Assembly: GCA_009776565.1 (NCBI GenBank)
Contig: WRNQ01000112.1
Location: 1-5,848 of the forward strand
Source of the DNA: Synergistaceae bacterium
GTDB taxonomy: Bacteria; Synergistota; Synergistia; Synergistales; Aminobacteriaceae
DNA length: 5,848 nucleotides
Reading direction: 5' to 3'
Position 1 is the first letter of the stretch, and each line of letters opens with the position of its first letter. The notes below the pieces were generated by a model. That model worked only from the letters and a program-made list of their open reading frames with translations, was not told the DNA's origin and made no database searches. Both the position numbers and the translations under genes were made by a program. Positions 1 through 5,644 of the stretch are shown here, piece after piece.

Positions 1-1392
1 CCCGGCAGCCGTAGCGACCCGTTGAGCCTGAACCTTTATACGTATTGCGTAAACAACCCGCTCAGATACCATGACCCAAATGGTCATGCATATGTACCAA
101 TGGAGCTGCCTTCTGGGAAGACAGTTTATATTTTAGATACCGATGTTGGCGCCTATGTTATGAATGGTAAAAGTGGTTCCGGCGCTGTTATTCAGCCTGG
201 GCAAACAGCCAATACCGTCAACTTTAAAGGAGACGTCATCAACCTCGGAACTGTTGTCACGGCAAATATAGGCGACAACACCTACTACAACTACGGCGGA
301 ACCACCACGGTAAACAATTATGGAACAATTGGAGATATATACGTCAACGGTGGAAATGCAACAGTTAACAACAGCGGTAGCATAGGCACTACAAATTCTG
401 TAAACAATAGTGAGCTTAAAGTTTATAACAATGGAACAATTGCCCTTATTGATAGTGGAAATAGCGATCTTCTTGTTATTAATTCTGGGCATATAGGCTT
501 AATAAGCACTGCCACTGGATGTATTGATCCAATGAATGCAATTACATACGATGGCAGCATATTAGGGCAGCCTTCGATCTTAGCAGTTTCTCAAAATTAT
601 AATAATGCTCAGGCTCTGATGAATGGAACGCTTGGTACACTTACTGGTGGTGCAAAAAGTACAGTTGACATTACCCCAAAGAGTGTTCTGAACTTTACTA
701 GTAATAGTCCGTTTGTAGAAATCGATAATATTACATCAACTACGTTATTACAAAAACTTGGAGCACAGTCGAAGCTGACACAGATATTATTTGATCAATA
801 TCCAAATGCAGCGATTGGAATACGTGTACCAATGGTAGATGAAATAGTACTTCAAAGACTTATGGTTCCTTTTTTAGATATAGAAAATAACAAGTTGAAT
901 ATAGCTAAGGCAGCATTAGAATTTGGTATACCAAAAGAGGTCATCGCAAGTATTATTTTAAAAGAAGGATTTACAATGAGTATAAATGACTCAACATCTG
1001 TATGGATCAATACTTATTTCCCAGGAAGGAATGTTGAACAAGCAACAGTGGGATTGGGGGCCATTTCAATTCAAGGCGCTAGAAATGTGTGGAATTGGTA
1101 TGCAGAGCCATCCCCAATTGGTTTTTCAGGGGCAATCCCCAGTTTTTTAGATGACAATAAAGTTCTTTTAGATCATCTTATGTACAATAATCATAATTTT
1201 AATATCAGAACAATTTCGGTTAATCTACTTTATTGTGGATACAGTGATGCCAAAATTAATCAGTATGACGTTGGAAGTTGGACCTCGGATAATTGGAGGG
1301 AAGTGTTAAAGGGGTATAACAGCAATAAAGGTTATGACTACGCTGATAAGGTCATGGAATATTTTGAACCAATGAAAATTCTGGCTCAATAG
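1..1392 (+). CDS. Rhs/YD-repeat protein, C-terminal part (5' truncated by window): core end, beta-solenoid-like linker, lysozyme-like toxin tip
   Basis: The frame is open from base 1, so the true start lies upstream. The TTG at 22 is internal, because the seven codons before it continue the Rhs pattern. Numbering visible residues from base 1, residues 1-31 are the end of an Rhs core (SLNLYTYCVNNPLRYHDPNG). Past this conserved edge, Rhs proteins carry a variable tip, usually a toxin. Residues about 79-169 are Asn/Gly-rich repeats of 18-19 residues (VNNYGTI, VNNSGSI, VYNNGTI, VINSGHI). Residues about 300-463 resemble a lysozyme/lytic-transglycosylase fold: a helix with IPKEVIASIILKEG (candidate catalytic Glu322, codon 964-966), then GLGAISIQGARNVW at the usual GLGQI position, then a late KGYNSN similar to the YNAG motif. 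Peptidoglycan cleavage is inferred from these landmarks. The two genes downstream are likely partners. GC content falls after about base 480, marking the tip as a separate module. The Rhs identity is firm and the enzyme class is moderately supported. Confidence 0.85.
   Translation, partial: PGSRSDPLSLNLYTYCVNNPLRYHDPNGHAYVPMELPSGKTVYILDTDVGAYVMNGKSGSGAVIQPGQTANTVNFKGDVINLGTVVTANIGDNTYYNYGGTTTVNNYGTIGDIYVNGGNATVNNSGSIGTTNSVNNSELKVYNNGTIALIDSGNSDLLVINSGHIGLISTATGCIDPMNAITYDGSILGQPSILAVSQNYNNAQALMNGTLGTLTGGAKSTVDITPKSVLNFTSNSPFVEIDNITSTTLLQKLGAQSKLTQILFDQYPNAAIGIRVPMVDEIVLQRLMVPFLDIENNKLNIAKAALEFGIPKEVIASIILKEGFTMSINDSTSVWINTYFPGRNVEQATVGLGAISIQGARNVWNWYAEPSPIGFSGAIPSFLDDNKVLLDHLMYNNHNFNIRTISVNLLYCGYSDAKINQYDVGSWTSDNWREVLKGYNSNKGYDYADKVMEYFEPMKILAQ
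235..507 (+). repeat. Degenerate protein repeat, 18-19-residue period, in the Rhs linker
   Basis: This region encodes about five degenerate units, each opening with V-x-N-(Y/S/N/L)-G-(T/S/H)-(I/V). The units begin near visible residues 79, 104, 122, 141 and 159. The last three spacings are 18, 19 and 18 residues. Regular Val/Ile positions alternating with Asn-Gly turns suggest a right-handed beta-solenoid stalk that places the toxin tip away from the Rhs shell. The repeat is in the protein and is only weak in the DNA, so it is old rather than a recent slippage product. The fold is inferred from periodicity alone. Confidence 0.65.
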
Positions 1393-1395
1393 ATC

Positions 1396-1399
1396 GGAG
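1396..1399 (+). promoter_or_regulatory. Ribosome binding site (GGAG) of the 1405 gene
   Basis: GGAG lies 5 bases before the ATG at 1405 and 3 bases after the Rhs stop codon. With only 12 bases between the two genes there is no room for a separate promoter. The site therefore supports translation of the small gene from the Rhs message. Confidence 0.6.
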
Positions 1400-1404
1400 T
1401 AGAA

Positions 1405-2049
1405 ATGGTAAAAAAAATGTTTTTTACTATTATAAAAGTGACAGTAATATGCGTAATAATATGTGTTTTGGTTTTAGCTGTTCTATTCATAATAATTAAT
1501 AAAGATATACGGATTGGACCGGTTATTTCGATTGATGACAACGCGTACACCGCAAAGCAGATGGTTGAAATTTCTGATGATTATGTAAAAAAATATGTTA
1601 GAATAAAAAATCTATACTTATCTAATATCCAAATGCATCTTGATGAAAATCATAGGGGTGAAGTAATAATGACTTACTCATATGAAAAGAATGGACGTTA
1701 TAAAAGCTATGAAGTTAATATGAGTTCACAAGATCATATGGTTAATAGTTTATACTACATAGAGAGATCTTCAACTACATCTAAGTCTTTTATGAATTTT
1801 CACGAATGGATGATTGACAGTGATGAAGCGTTAGATATTGCGTTGAAGACATTTCAGGATTATGGTTATGAAGTTGATGTAAGAAAAGTATGGATAGACG
1901 CAAGAATGAGAGCAAAGCAGGAATATAGCTGGAATATTCTTATAGAGGATACTACTTATAGAAATAAATATGGTGTTGGCTTTGGAATTTTTGTTGATGC
2001 TTTTACAGGTGAAGTTTCTGGATTTGAGCCCATATATGAAGCTGAATAG
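1405..2049 (+). CDS. Membrane-anchored protein with PepSY-like C-terminus; candidate immunity protein for the Rhs toxin
   Basis: The product has 214 residues. A short Lys-containing N-terminus (MVKKMFF) precedes one very hydrophobic segment at about residues 12-31, rich in Val, Ile and Leu. By the positive-inside rule, the remaining 180 or so residues would lie outside the cell. The C-terminal half has a helix (DSDEALDIALKTFQDYGYEV) followed by strands ending in FGIFVDAFTGEVSG, the order and closing VDAxTGEV pattern of PepSY domains. The middle (NAYTAKQMVEISDDYVKKYV, then strands) may be a second, more diverged copy. The gene starts 12 bases after the Rhs stop and is AT-rich like the toxin tip. 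Genes in this position behind polymorphic toxins usually encode immunity proteins, and an outward-facing domain would suit a peptidoglycan-cutting toxin. The immunity role is inferred from position and topology; I recognise no named family. Confidence 0.8.
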   Translation: MVKKMFFTIIKVTVICVIICVLVLAVLFIIINKDIRIGPVISIDDNAYTAKQMVEISDDYVKKYVRIKNLYLSNIQMHLDENHRGEVIMTYSYEKNGRYKSYEVNMSSQDHMVNSLYYIERSSTTSKSFMNFHEWMIDSDEALDIALKTFQDYGYEVDVRKVWIDARMRAKQEYSWNILIEDTTYRNKYGVGFGIFVDAFTGEVSGFEPIYEAE

Positions 2050-2098
2050 GTTTTTATCCTTAAACCTTGCACCGAATGGAGCCGTACAATAGTTTTGT

Positions 2099-2104
2099 AA
2101 GGAG
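2099..2104 (+). promoter_or_regulatory. Ribosome binding site (AAGGAG) fixing the lipoprotein start at 2115
   Basis: AAGGAG lies 10 bases upstream of the ATG at 2115. The frame is also open from a TTG at 2067. That longer start would put 16 polar residues in front of the signal peptide and has no comparable ribosome site. The site and the classic lipoprotein signal that follows both select 2115. Confidence 0.75.
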
Positions 2105-2114
2105 TAAGATTTAT

Positions 2115-3032
2115 ATGAAAAAAATGCTAAGTATATTATTATCCGTTACTCTCATTATGCCATTACTTGGATGTACTATTGACATGTCCATTTTTGAAAA
2201 GAAGATACCATATGGTGTTTGGCAGAGTGATGAACCGTATATATTGCTTGATATTAATTATAAAACATCAGACCAGGTTTATTGGTATGGAGAATATGAA
2301 AAGGATGGAGATGTAATTGATATTATTATTCTTTTTGAAACAGGAATGCAAATTAATATACGCGATGCGATTGATGTTGCCGACACAAATAAAGTATATT
2401 TTGTCGGAGAATTTTCTGCTGTTAAGGACGAACTAAAATTCAGGCTAACGCCATATTTTGCAGAGAAGTATGGGTATAAAACAATAACCTTCAAGAAAAT
2501 AGAAGATTATAAGCCTCCAAATGATGACGAGGAGCAAGCTCAGACATCTAAATGGACCAAAATAACTGAATTTATTTATAATGATTTTGAAAGCATCGTG
2601 ATAGATGGAGCGTATTCATGTATTTATGATTATACTGTAGGGATTGACGTAAATCCGGATAGATTTAAACTCATAGAGGTTATACCCAGAAGAAACTCTC
2701 CAAGTATAGGTTTGATATTTGTTGTTAAAGCGGATAACTATGATTTTCTTGAGAAAATAGCTGGGTTATCTTCGAAACAAGAGGATTTTCGAAGTCATAA
2801 TCATACGCTTCCAGTTGGCGAAAAACATGCATATATACGGTTTATTAATGGTGTTGAAAAAAAACTTACATGGAGAGAAGAATTTGGATCGATTTCTGGT
2901 GAGGGTGAGTTTCTAACGATTTATAATACGACAGATATTTATAATGATTTCTATTTTATTTGGGTATATCAGGAATTGGCTATAAGAGAAGATGGTGTGA
3001 TCCCAAAACTCGAATGGCATGTAGAGAGGTAA
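2115..3032 (+). CDS. Surface lipoprotein of unknown function; second immunity candidate
   Basis: The product has 305 residues from ATG 2115. The N-terminus MKKMLSILLSVTLIMPLLGC is a signal-peptidase-II leader: two Lys, a hydrophobic core, then an LLGC lipobox with Cys20 as the lipidated residue. The mature protein would sit on the outer face of the membrane. Residues about 30-130 are strand-rich, starting with PYGVWQSDEPYILLDIN and alternating short strands with turns, like small beta-barrel domains in other Firmicutes lipoproteins. A polar hinge near KPPNDDEEQAQTSKW leads to a second domain with no motif I can name. The gene follows the 1405 gene by 65 bases with no visible terminator and shares its low GC. 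A second immunity or accessory role is inferred from position and surface location. The stop codon directly abuts Kelch coding sequence, so the original C-terminus may have been altered by that junction. Confidence 0.75.
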   Translation: MKKMLSILLSVTLIMPLLGCTIDMSIFEKKIPYGVWQSDEPYILLDINYKTSDQVYWYGEYEKDGDVIDIIILFETGMQINIRDAIDVADTNKVYFVGEFSAVKDELKFRLTPYFAEKYGYKTITFKKIEDYKPPNDDEEQAQTSKWTKITEFIYNDFESIVIDGAYSCIYDYTVGIDVNPDRFKLIEVIPRRNSPSIGLIFVVKADNYDFLEKIAGLSSKQEDFRSHNHTLPVGEKHAYIRFINGVEKKLTWREEFGSISGEGEFLTIYNTTDIYNDFYFIWVYQELAIREDGVIPKLEWHVER

Positions 3033-3361
3033 TATGTCGCCGCAGCGGCGGAATACAACGGAAGAATATATATTTCAGGCGGATACAACAGTTCTTTTCA
3101 AAACACAGTTTATCAATATAACATATCGGCAAACACCTGGACGAAACGCCCAAGTTTTAACAAGTCAAGGGCTTATCACAACGCTTTTATTTACAACGGC
3201 AAGATGTATATCGAGGGTGGGGCTAATTCAACCACAGGGTATTATGTAGATACTGAAGATCTATGATCTAAGTAATTATTCAGGTATGCGATTTTAATAA
3301 CAAAGCGTATATTTTTGCAGGCCAGGGCTATCCAAGCGGAGCGGAAATCCTTATTGAATAC
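3033..3361 (+). pseudogene. 5' part of a decayed Kelch-repeat (Kelch-Rhs) gene: no start codon, two frame changes
   Basis: Right after the TAA at 3030-3032, in the same frame, the sequence reads YVAAAAEYNGRIYISGGYNS, then VYQYNISANTWTKRP, then AFIYNGKMYIEGG. These are two Kelch blades with the diagnostic Gly-Gly pair, the Y-N/D position and the spaced Trp. There is no start codon or ribosome site, so the true 5' end is lost. The frame stops at 3264-3266. Kelch-like sequence continues in the next frame (KIYDLSNYSGM, about 3256-3288), then in the third (VCDFNNKAYIFAGQGYPSGA, from about 3284), which runs into the open frame downstream. Two small indels would restore one continuous blade series. 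The short frame beginning with ATG at 3034 is a shadow with no Kelch pattern. Kelch identity is confident, and loss of function is likely. Confidence 0.8.
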
Positions 3362-4543
3362 ATGCCTTCTATTAGCCCATGGGCCCGCAAGGCATCCCCA
3401 CAGTTTGTGAATGCGAATATGGCAAGCGCCCTTGTGGGCGCCAGCATATACCTGGCGGGCGGAACTGGTTATGAAAACATTTATGCTGCTCATAAGTATA
3501 TGAATGAGCTATATGAATATATTACCCAGACAGAGATTTGGATCCAAAAAGCATCCATGCCCTTAGATGCAGCCAGGGATAAAACCGTTGGCGCCGCCGC
3601 CGGCGGGAATTTCTATGTTATTGGGGGCGCAACGAACAGTTCTAACACTGCGACGAACAGAGTCGACGCGTACGATCCGGCGTCAGGCTTATGGTCGACG
3701 GGCGCTGTTCTTCCATATAGCGCGCATAGCGTTGCTGCGGCGTCATATAACAACAAAGTGTATACGTTTGGCGGGAGGAATGGCAATAGCGGGGCTTTTA
3801 ATTACGTTTACGAATACAATCCCTTAACTAATACGTGGGCTCCAAGAACGGGAATGCTTACGGCCAGATATGGAGCGGCGGCGGTGGAATTGAACGGTAA
3901 AATCTATGTATCGGGCGGGTTTGACGGCTCAGGCAACGCGCTTAAAACTCTTGAAGTCTATGACCCTGCGGACAATAGTTGGCAAACAAAGTCCAATATG
4001 CCGGAAGCAAAGGGTTATTGCGGCGCTGTTGCGGACAGCGGTATTTATGTAATAGGCGGCAGCGACGGGTATGCTTCCGTAAACACAGTTTATCAGTATA
4101 ACCCGTTGGCAGACATATGGTTTTATTTGCCGGGCCTCGACGGGAGTGTTGAAGGCGTCGCCGCTAATGCCGCAAATAACGGTATATACATAATAAACGG
4201 TTATTCGAATTCAGGGGGGTCAGGCGCAACGCCAGACCTTATCATATACGTCGGCGCCAATTACTTCTCACCGACGTCATCCATCTCGGACTATTCGGAG
4301 CTGGTTCATTTAGGGTCGGACATAATTAATCCGTCCGGCAATCTGTCACGCAGTTATACCGACCTCAGTTACAACGCCCCAGGGTTTACTGTGGAAGCCG
4401 GGCGCACATATAACTCAGCTGACGCGCGGGACAGTATTATAAGCAGGGGGTGGACGTTCAGCTTTTGCAGCAGGCTTGAAATTGATGGGAATGATACTGT
4501 GGTTAGGATGCCTGACGGCTGGGAAGGCTTTCCATGGCAATGA
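3362..4543 (+). CDS. Kelch-repeat region fused to the start of an Rhs protein; 3'-truncated remnant of the same decayed gene
   Basis: The first ATG of this frame is 3362, but the frame is open from 3272 with good Kelch sequence, and 3362 has no ribosome site. It is therefore probably not a real start. The 393 residues hold several 45-50-residue Kelch blades with GG pairs: IYLAGG, FYVIGG, VYTFGG, IYVSGG and IYVIGG, each usually followed by YDP/YNP and a Trp about ten residues later (VYEYNPLTNTW, EVYDPADNSW). A degenerate blade (GIYIINGYS) closes the propeller. From about 4270 the sequence changes to the opening of an Rhs protein: NPSGNLSRSYTDLSYNAPGF, GRTYNSADARDS, RGWTFSF, VVRMPDG. Rhs proteins continue for hundreds of residues past this point, but here the frame ends in seven unrelated residues (WEGFPWQ). 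Known Kelch propellers bind proteins or glycans, so this was probably the targeting end of a second surface Rhs protein. It is best treated as a pseudogene fragment. Confidence 0.7.
   Translation: MPSISPWARKASPQFVNANMASALVGASIYLAGGTGYENIYAAHKYMNELYEYITQTEIWIQKASMPLDAARDKTVGAAAGGNFYVIGGATNSSNTATNRVDAYDPASGLWSTGAVLPYSAHSVAAASYNNKVYTFGGRNGNSGAFNYVYEYNPLTNTWAPRTGMLTARYGAAAVELNGKIYVSGGFDGSGNALKTLEVYDPADNSWQTKSNMPEAKGYCGAVADSGIYVIGGSDGYASVNTVYQYNPLADIWFYLPGLDGSVEGVAANAANNGIYIINGYSNSGGSGATPDLIIYVGANYFSPTSSISDYSELVHLGSDIINPSGNLSRSYTDLSYNAPGFTVEAGRTYNSADARDSIISRGWTFSFCSRLEIDGNDTVVRMPDGWEGFPWQ
4521..4527 (+). promoter_or_regulatory. Shine-Dalgarno-like GGGAAGG before the kinase fragment, probably fortuitous
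   Basis: This purine run sits 6 bases before the ATG at 4534 and falls at the Rhs/kinase junction. The Rhs fragment's TGA (4541-4543) overlaps a second in-frame ATG of the kinase (4540-4542) as ATGA, a layout that allows re-initiation. The truncated kinase could therefore still be translated, though the signal probably arose by chance. Confidence 0.35.
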
Positions 4544-5460
4544 ATCGGATTGCCGGAAGCCGTCTTGACGAGACCATCTCTGATATCAAATCAGGTGACG
4601 AGATTGAAAATCTAAGCAACATTTTCAACGATATGGTTAGCAGCCTGAAAGGTCACATCGACGATAGAATTGCACATGAGCATAGAGAGCAGGAAATGAA
4701 GTACAGCTTGCTTTTGAGCCAAATTGATCCACATTTTATCTGCAACACCATGAATATCATCAATTTCTTGGCGCGCGAAGAACGTTGTAAAGAGGTTATA
4801 GAGATCAATACAGCGTTGATCAGTCTTTTGCAAGATCGACTGGGGGTTGAAGACTTTCGAATACTTGACACTGTGGCGCAAGAAATAAAAGCAGTCCGCG
4901 ACTATCTCTTGATTCAGAACTATCGTTACGAAAACAACGCCACGATTGATTGGCGAGTAGATGACGAGGTATCGGAATTAAACATCCCGAAGAATATCAT
5001 ACAGCCATTAGTAGAAAACGCATTGTTTCATGGTTTAATGGACGAAGGTACCGGAGAGATTCGCGGTCACGTCGTAATTGAAATTCGGAAGATAGAAGAT
5101 AGCCTTCTTGTTTGCGTTCAAGACGACGGAAAGGGTATTGACGCAGAAAAACTAAACCAGTTGAGCAAATACGAAACAAAGAAAGAAGAACGCGGTAAAC
5201 ACATTGGTTTGCGTAACATCAGAGAGAGATTGACTTACTTATATCACCAAACTGATTGTATGGTGATTGAGAGCAACGTGAGTACTGAGAGCAACGTGAG
5301 TACTGAGAGCAACGTGAGTACTGAGAGCAACGTGTGTACTGAAAGCAACATGAGTCCTGAGAGCAACGGGAGTCTTGAGAGCAACGTTAGTCCTGAGAGC
5401 CCTGAGAACCATGAGGGAACTACCGTCAGCATAAAACTCCCAATTCTTAAGACAAATTGA
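4534..5460 (+). CDS. YesM/LytS-type sensor histidine kinase, N-terminally truncated (HAMP remnant, His_kinase, HATPase)
   Basis: The product has 308 residues; full YesM-type kinases are about 550-600 with two membrane segments around an extracellular sensor. Here the sequence opens inside the HAMP domain (about residues 4-40, with GDEIENLSNIFNDMV). The kinase core is well kept. The phosphoacceptor box is SQIDPHFICNT (His67, Asn71), the ATPase N-box is NIIQPLVENALFHG (Asn162), the G1 box is DDGKGI (residues 197-202), and the G2 box is HIGLRNIRERL (223-233). The domain ends with GTTVSIKLPI. Between the G2 region and that last strand, an 18-bp tandem repeat adds about 45 residues of ESNVST-type sequence. 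Without sensor and membrane anchor it cannot act as the usual sugar- or peptide-sensing receptor, and no response regulator follows in the window. It joins the Rhs remnant directly. The family call is firm, and function in this form is doubtful. Confidence 0.85.
   Translation: MAMNRIAGSRLDETISDIKSGDEIENLSNIFNDMVSSLKGHIDDRIAHEHREQEMKYSLLLSQIDPHFICNTMNIINFLAREERCKEVIEINTALISLLQDRLGVEDFRILDTVAQEIKAVRDYLLIQNYRYENNATIDWRVDDEVSELNIPKNIIQPLVENALFHGLMDEGTGEIRGHVVIEIRKIEDSLLVCVQDDGKGIDAEKLNQLSKYETKKEERGKHIGLRNIRERLTYLYHQTDCMVIESNVSTESNVSTESNVSTESNVCTESNMSPESNGSLESNVSPESPENHEGTTVSIKLPILKTN
5269..5403 (+). repeat. 18-bp tandem repeat (7 units plus a half) inside the kinase ATPase domain
   Basis: The unit GAGAGCAACGTGAGTACT encodes ESNVST. 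Units start at 5269, 5287, 5305, 5323, 5341, 5359 and 5377, with a partial unit at 5395-5403. The first three are identical, the fourth has one change (Val-Cys-Thr), and the last three diverge at several positions. The gradient suggests recent slippage at the 5' side of an older array. The frame is preserved throughout, and the array replaces the short loop that normally links the last two strands of the HATPase domain. Confidence 0.95.
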
Positions 5461-5529
5461 ACTGACATGCGGAAAGGCAGCTTTGTCGAAGCCCTCAAAC
5501 TTTAACTGGCGGAGTATCAACTGGAATTA

Positions 5530-5575
5530 CAACTATTTTCAACATTTTTTCAACTATTTTCAACTATTCAAACTA
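5530..5575 (+). repeat. AT-rich short direct repeats in the spacer after the kinase
   Basis: CAACTATTTTCAAC occurs exactly at 5530-5543 and again at 5551-5564, offset by 21 bases. Partial copies (CAACTATT, AACTAT) follow to 5575. The spacer 5461-5641 holds no convincing gene and no stem-loop terminator that I can see. The repeats may be slippage products or spaced binding sites, and nothing in the sequence decides between these. Confidence 0.6.
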
Positions 5576-5589
5576 TATCTTGTGGACTA

Positions 5590-5618
5590 TGGCAACCAAA
5601 ACATAAATATGTTAAGAT
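5590..5618 (+). promoter_or_regulatory. Weak candidate promoter upstream of the 5645 reading frame
   Basis: TAAGAT at 5613-5618 with TG at 5610-5611 forms an extended -10-like element. A poor -35 match (TGGCAA, 5590-5595) lies 17 bases upstream. It sits in an AT-rich stretch 26 bases before the ATG at 5645. The match is weak, and in AT-rich DNA such matches are common. Confidence 0.25.
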
Positions 5619-5644
5619 ATATTTAAAAATTCTGAGGCGAAATG

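Noticed and set aside
1..10. CCCGGCAGCC at the window start matching the terminal 9-bp repeat
   Set aside because: It is a short chance match: here it encodes ordinary Rhs core residues and is not repeated.
22..1392. TTG at 22 as the start of a complete protein
   Set aside because: The codons at 1-21 continue the Rhs core pattern in frame, so the gene begins before the window.
2067..3032. Longer lipoprotein from a TTG start at 2067
   Set aside because: It would bury the signal peptide behind 16 polar residues, while AAGGAG and the lipobox leader point to ATG 2115.
3038..3050. GC-rich palindrome CGCCGCAGCGGCG as a terminator or recombination site
   Set aside because: The arms leave a one-base loop and no T-run follows. 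It encodes the Ala run of a Kelch blade, matching similar Ala runs further on.
3034..3249. Small protein starting at ATG 3034
   Set aside because: It is out of phase with clear Kelch sequence over the same bases and has no recognisable pattern of its own.
5239..5520. Minus-strand reading frames with Thr/His/Val/Ala or Leu-rich repeats
   Set aside because: They are shadows of the 18-bp repeat in the kinase, whose family motifs are clear on the + strand.
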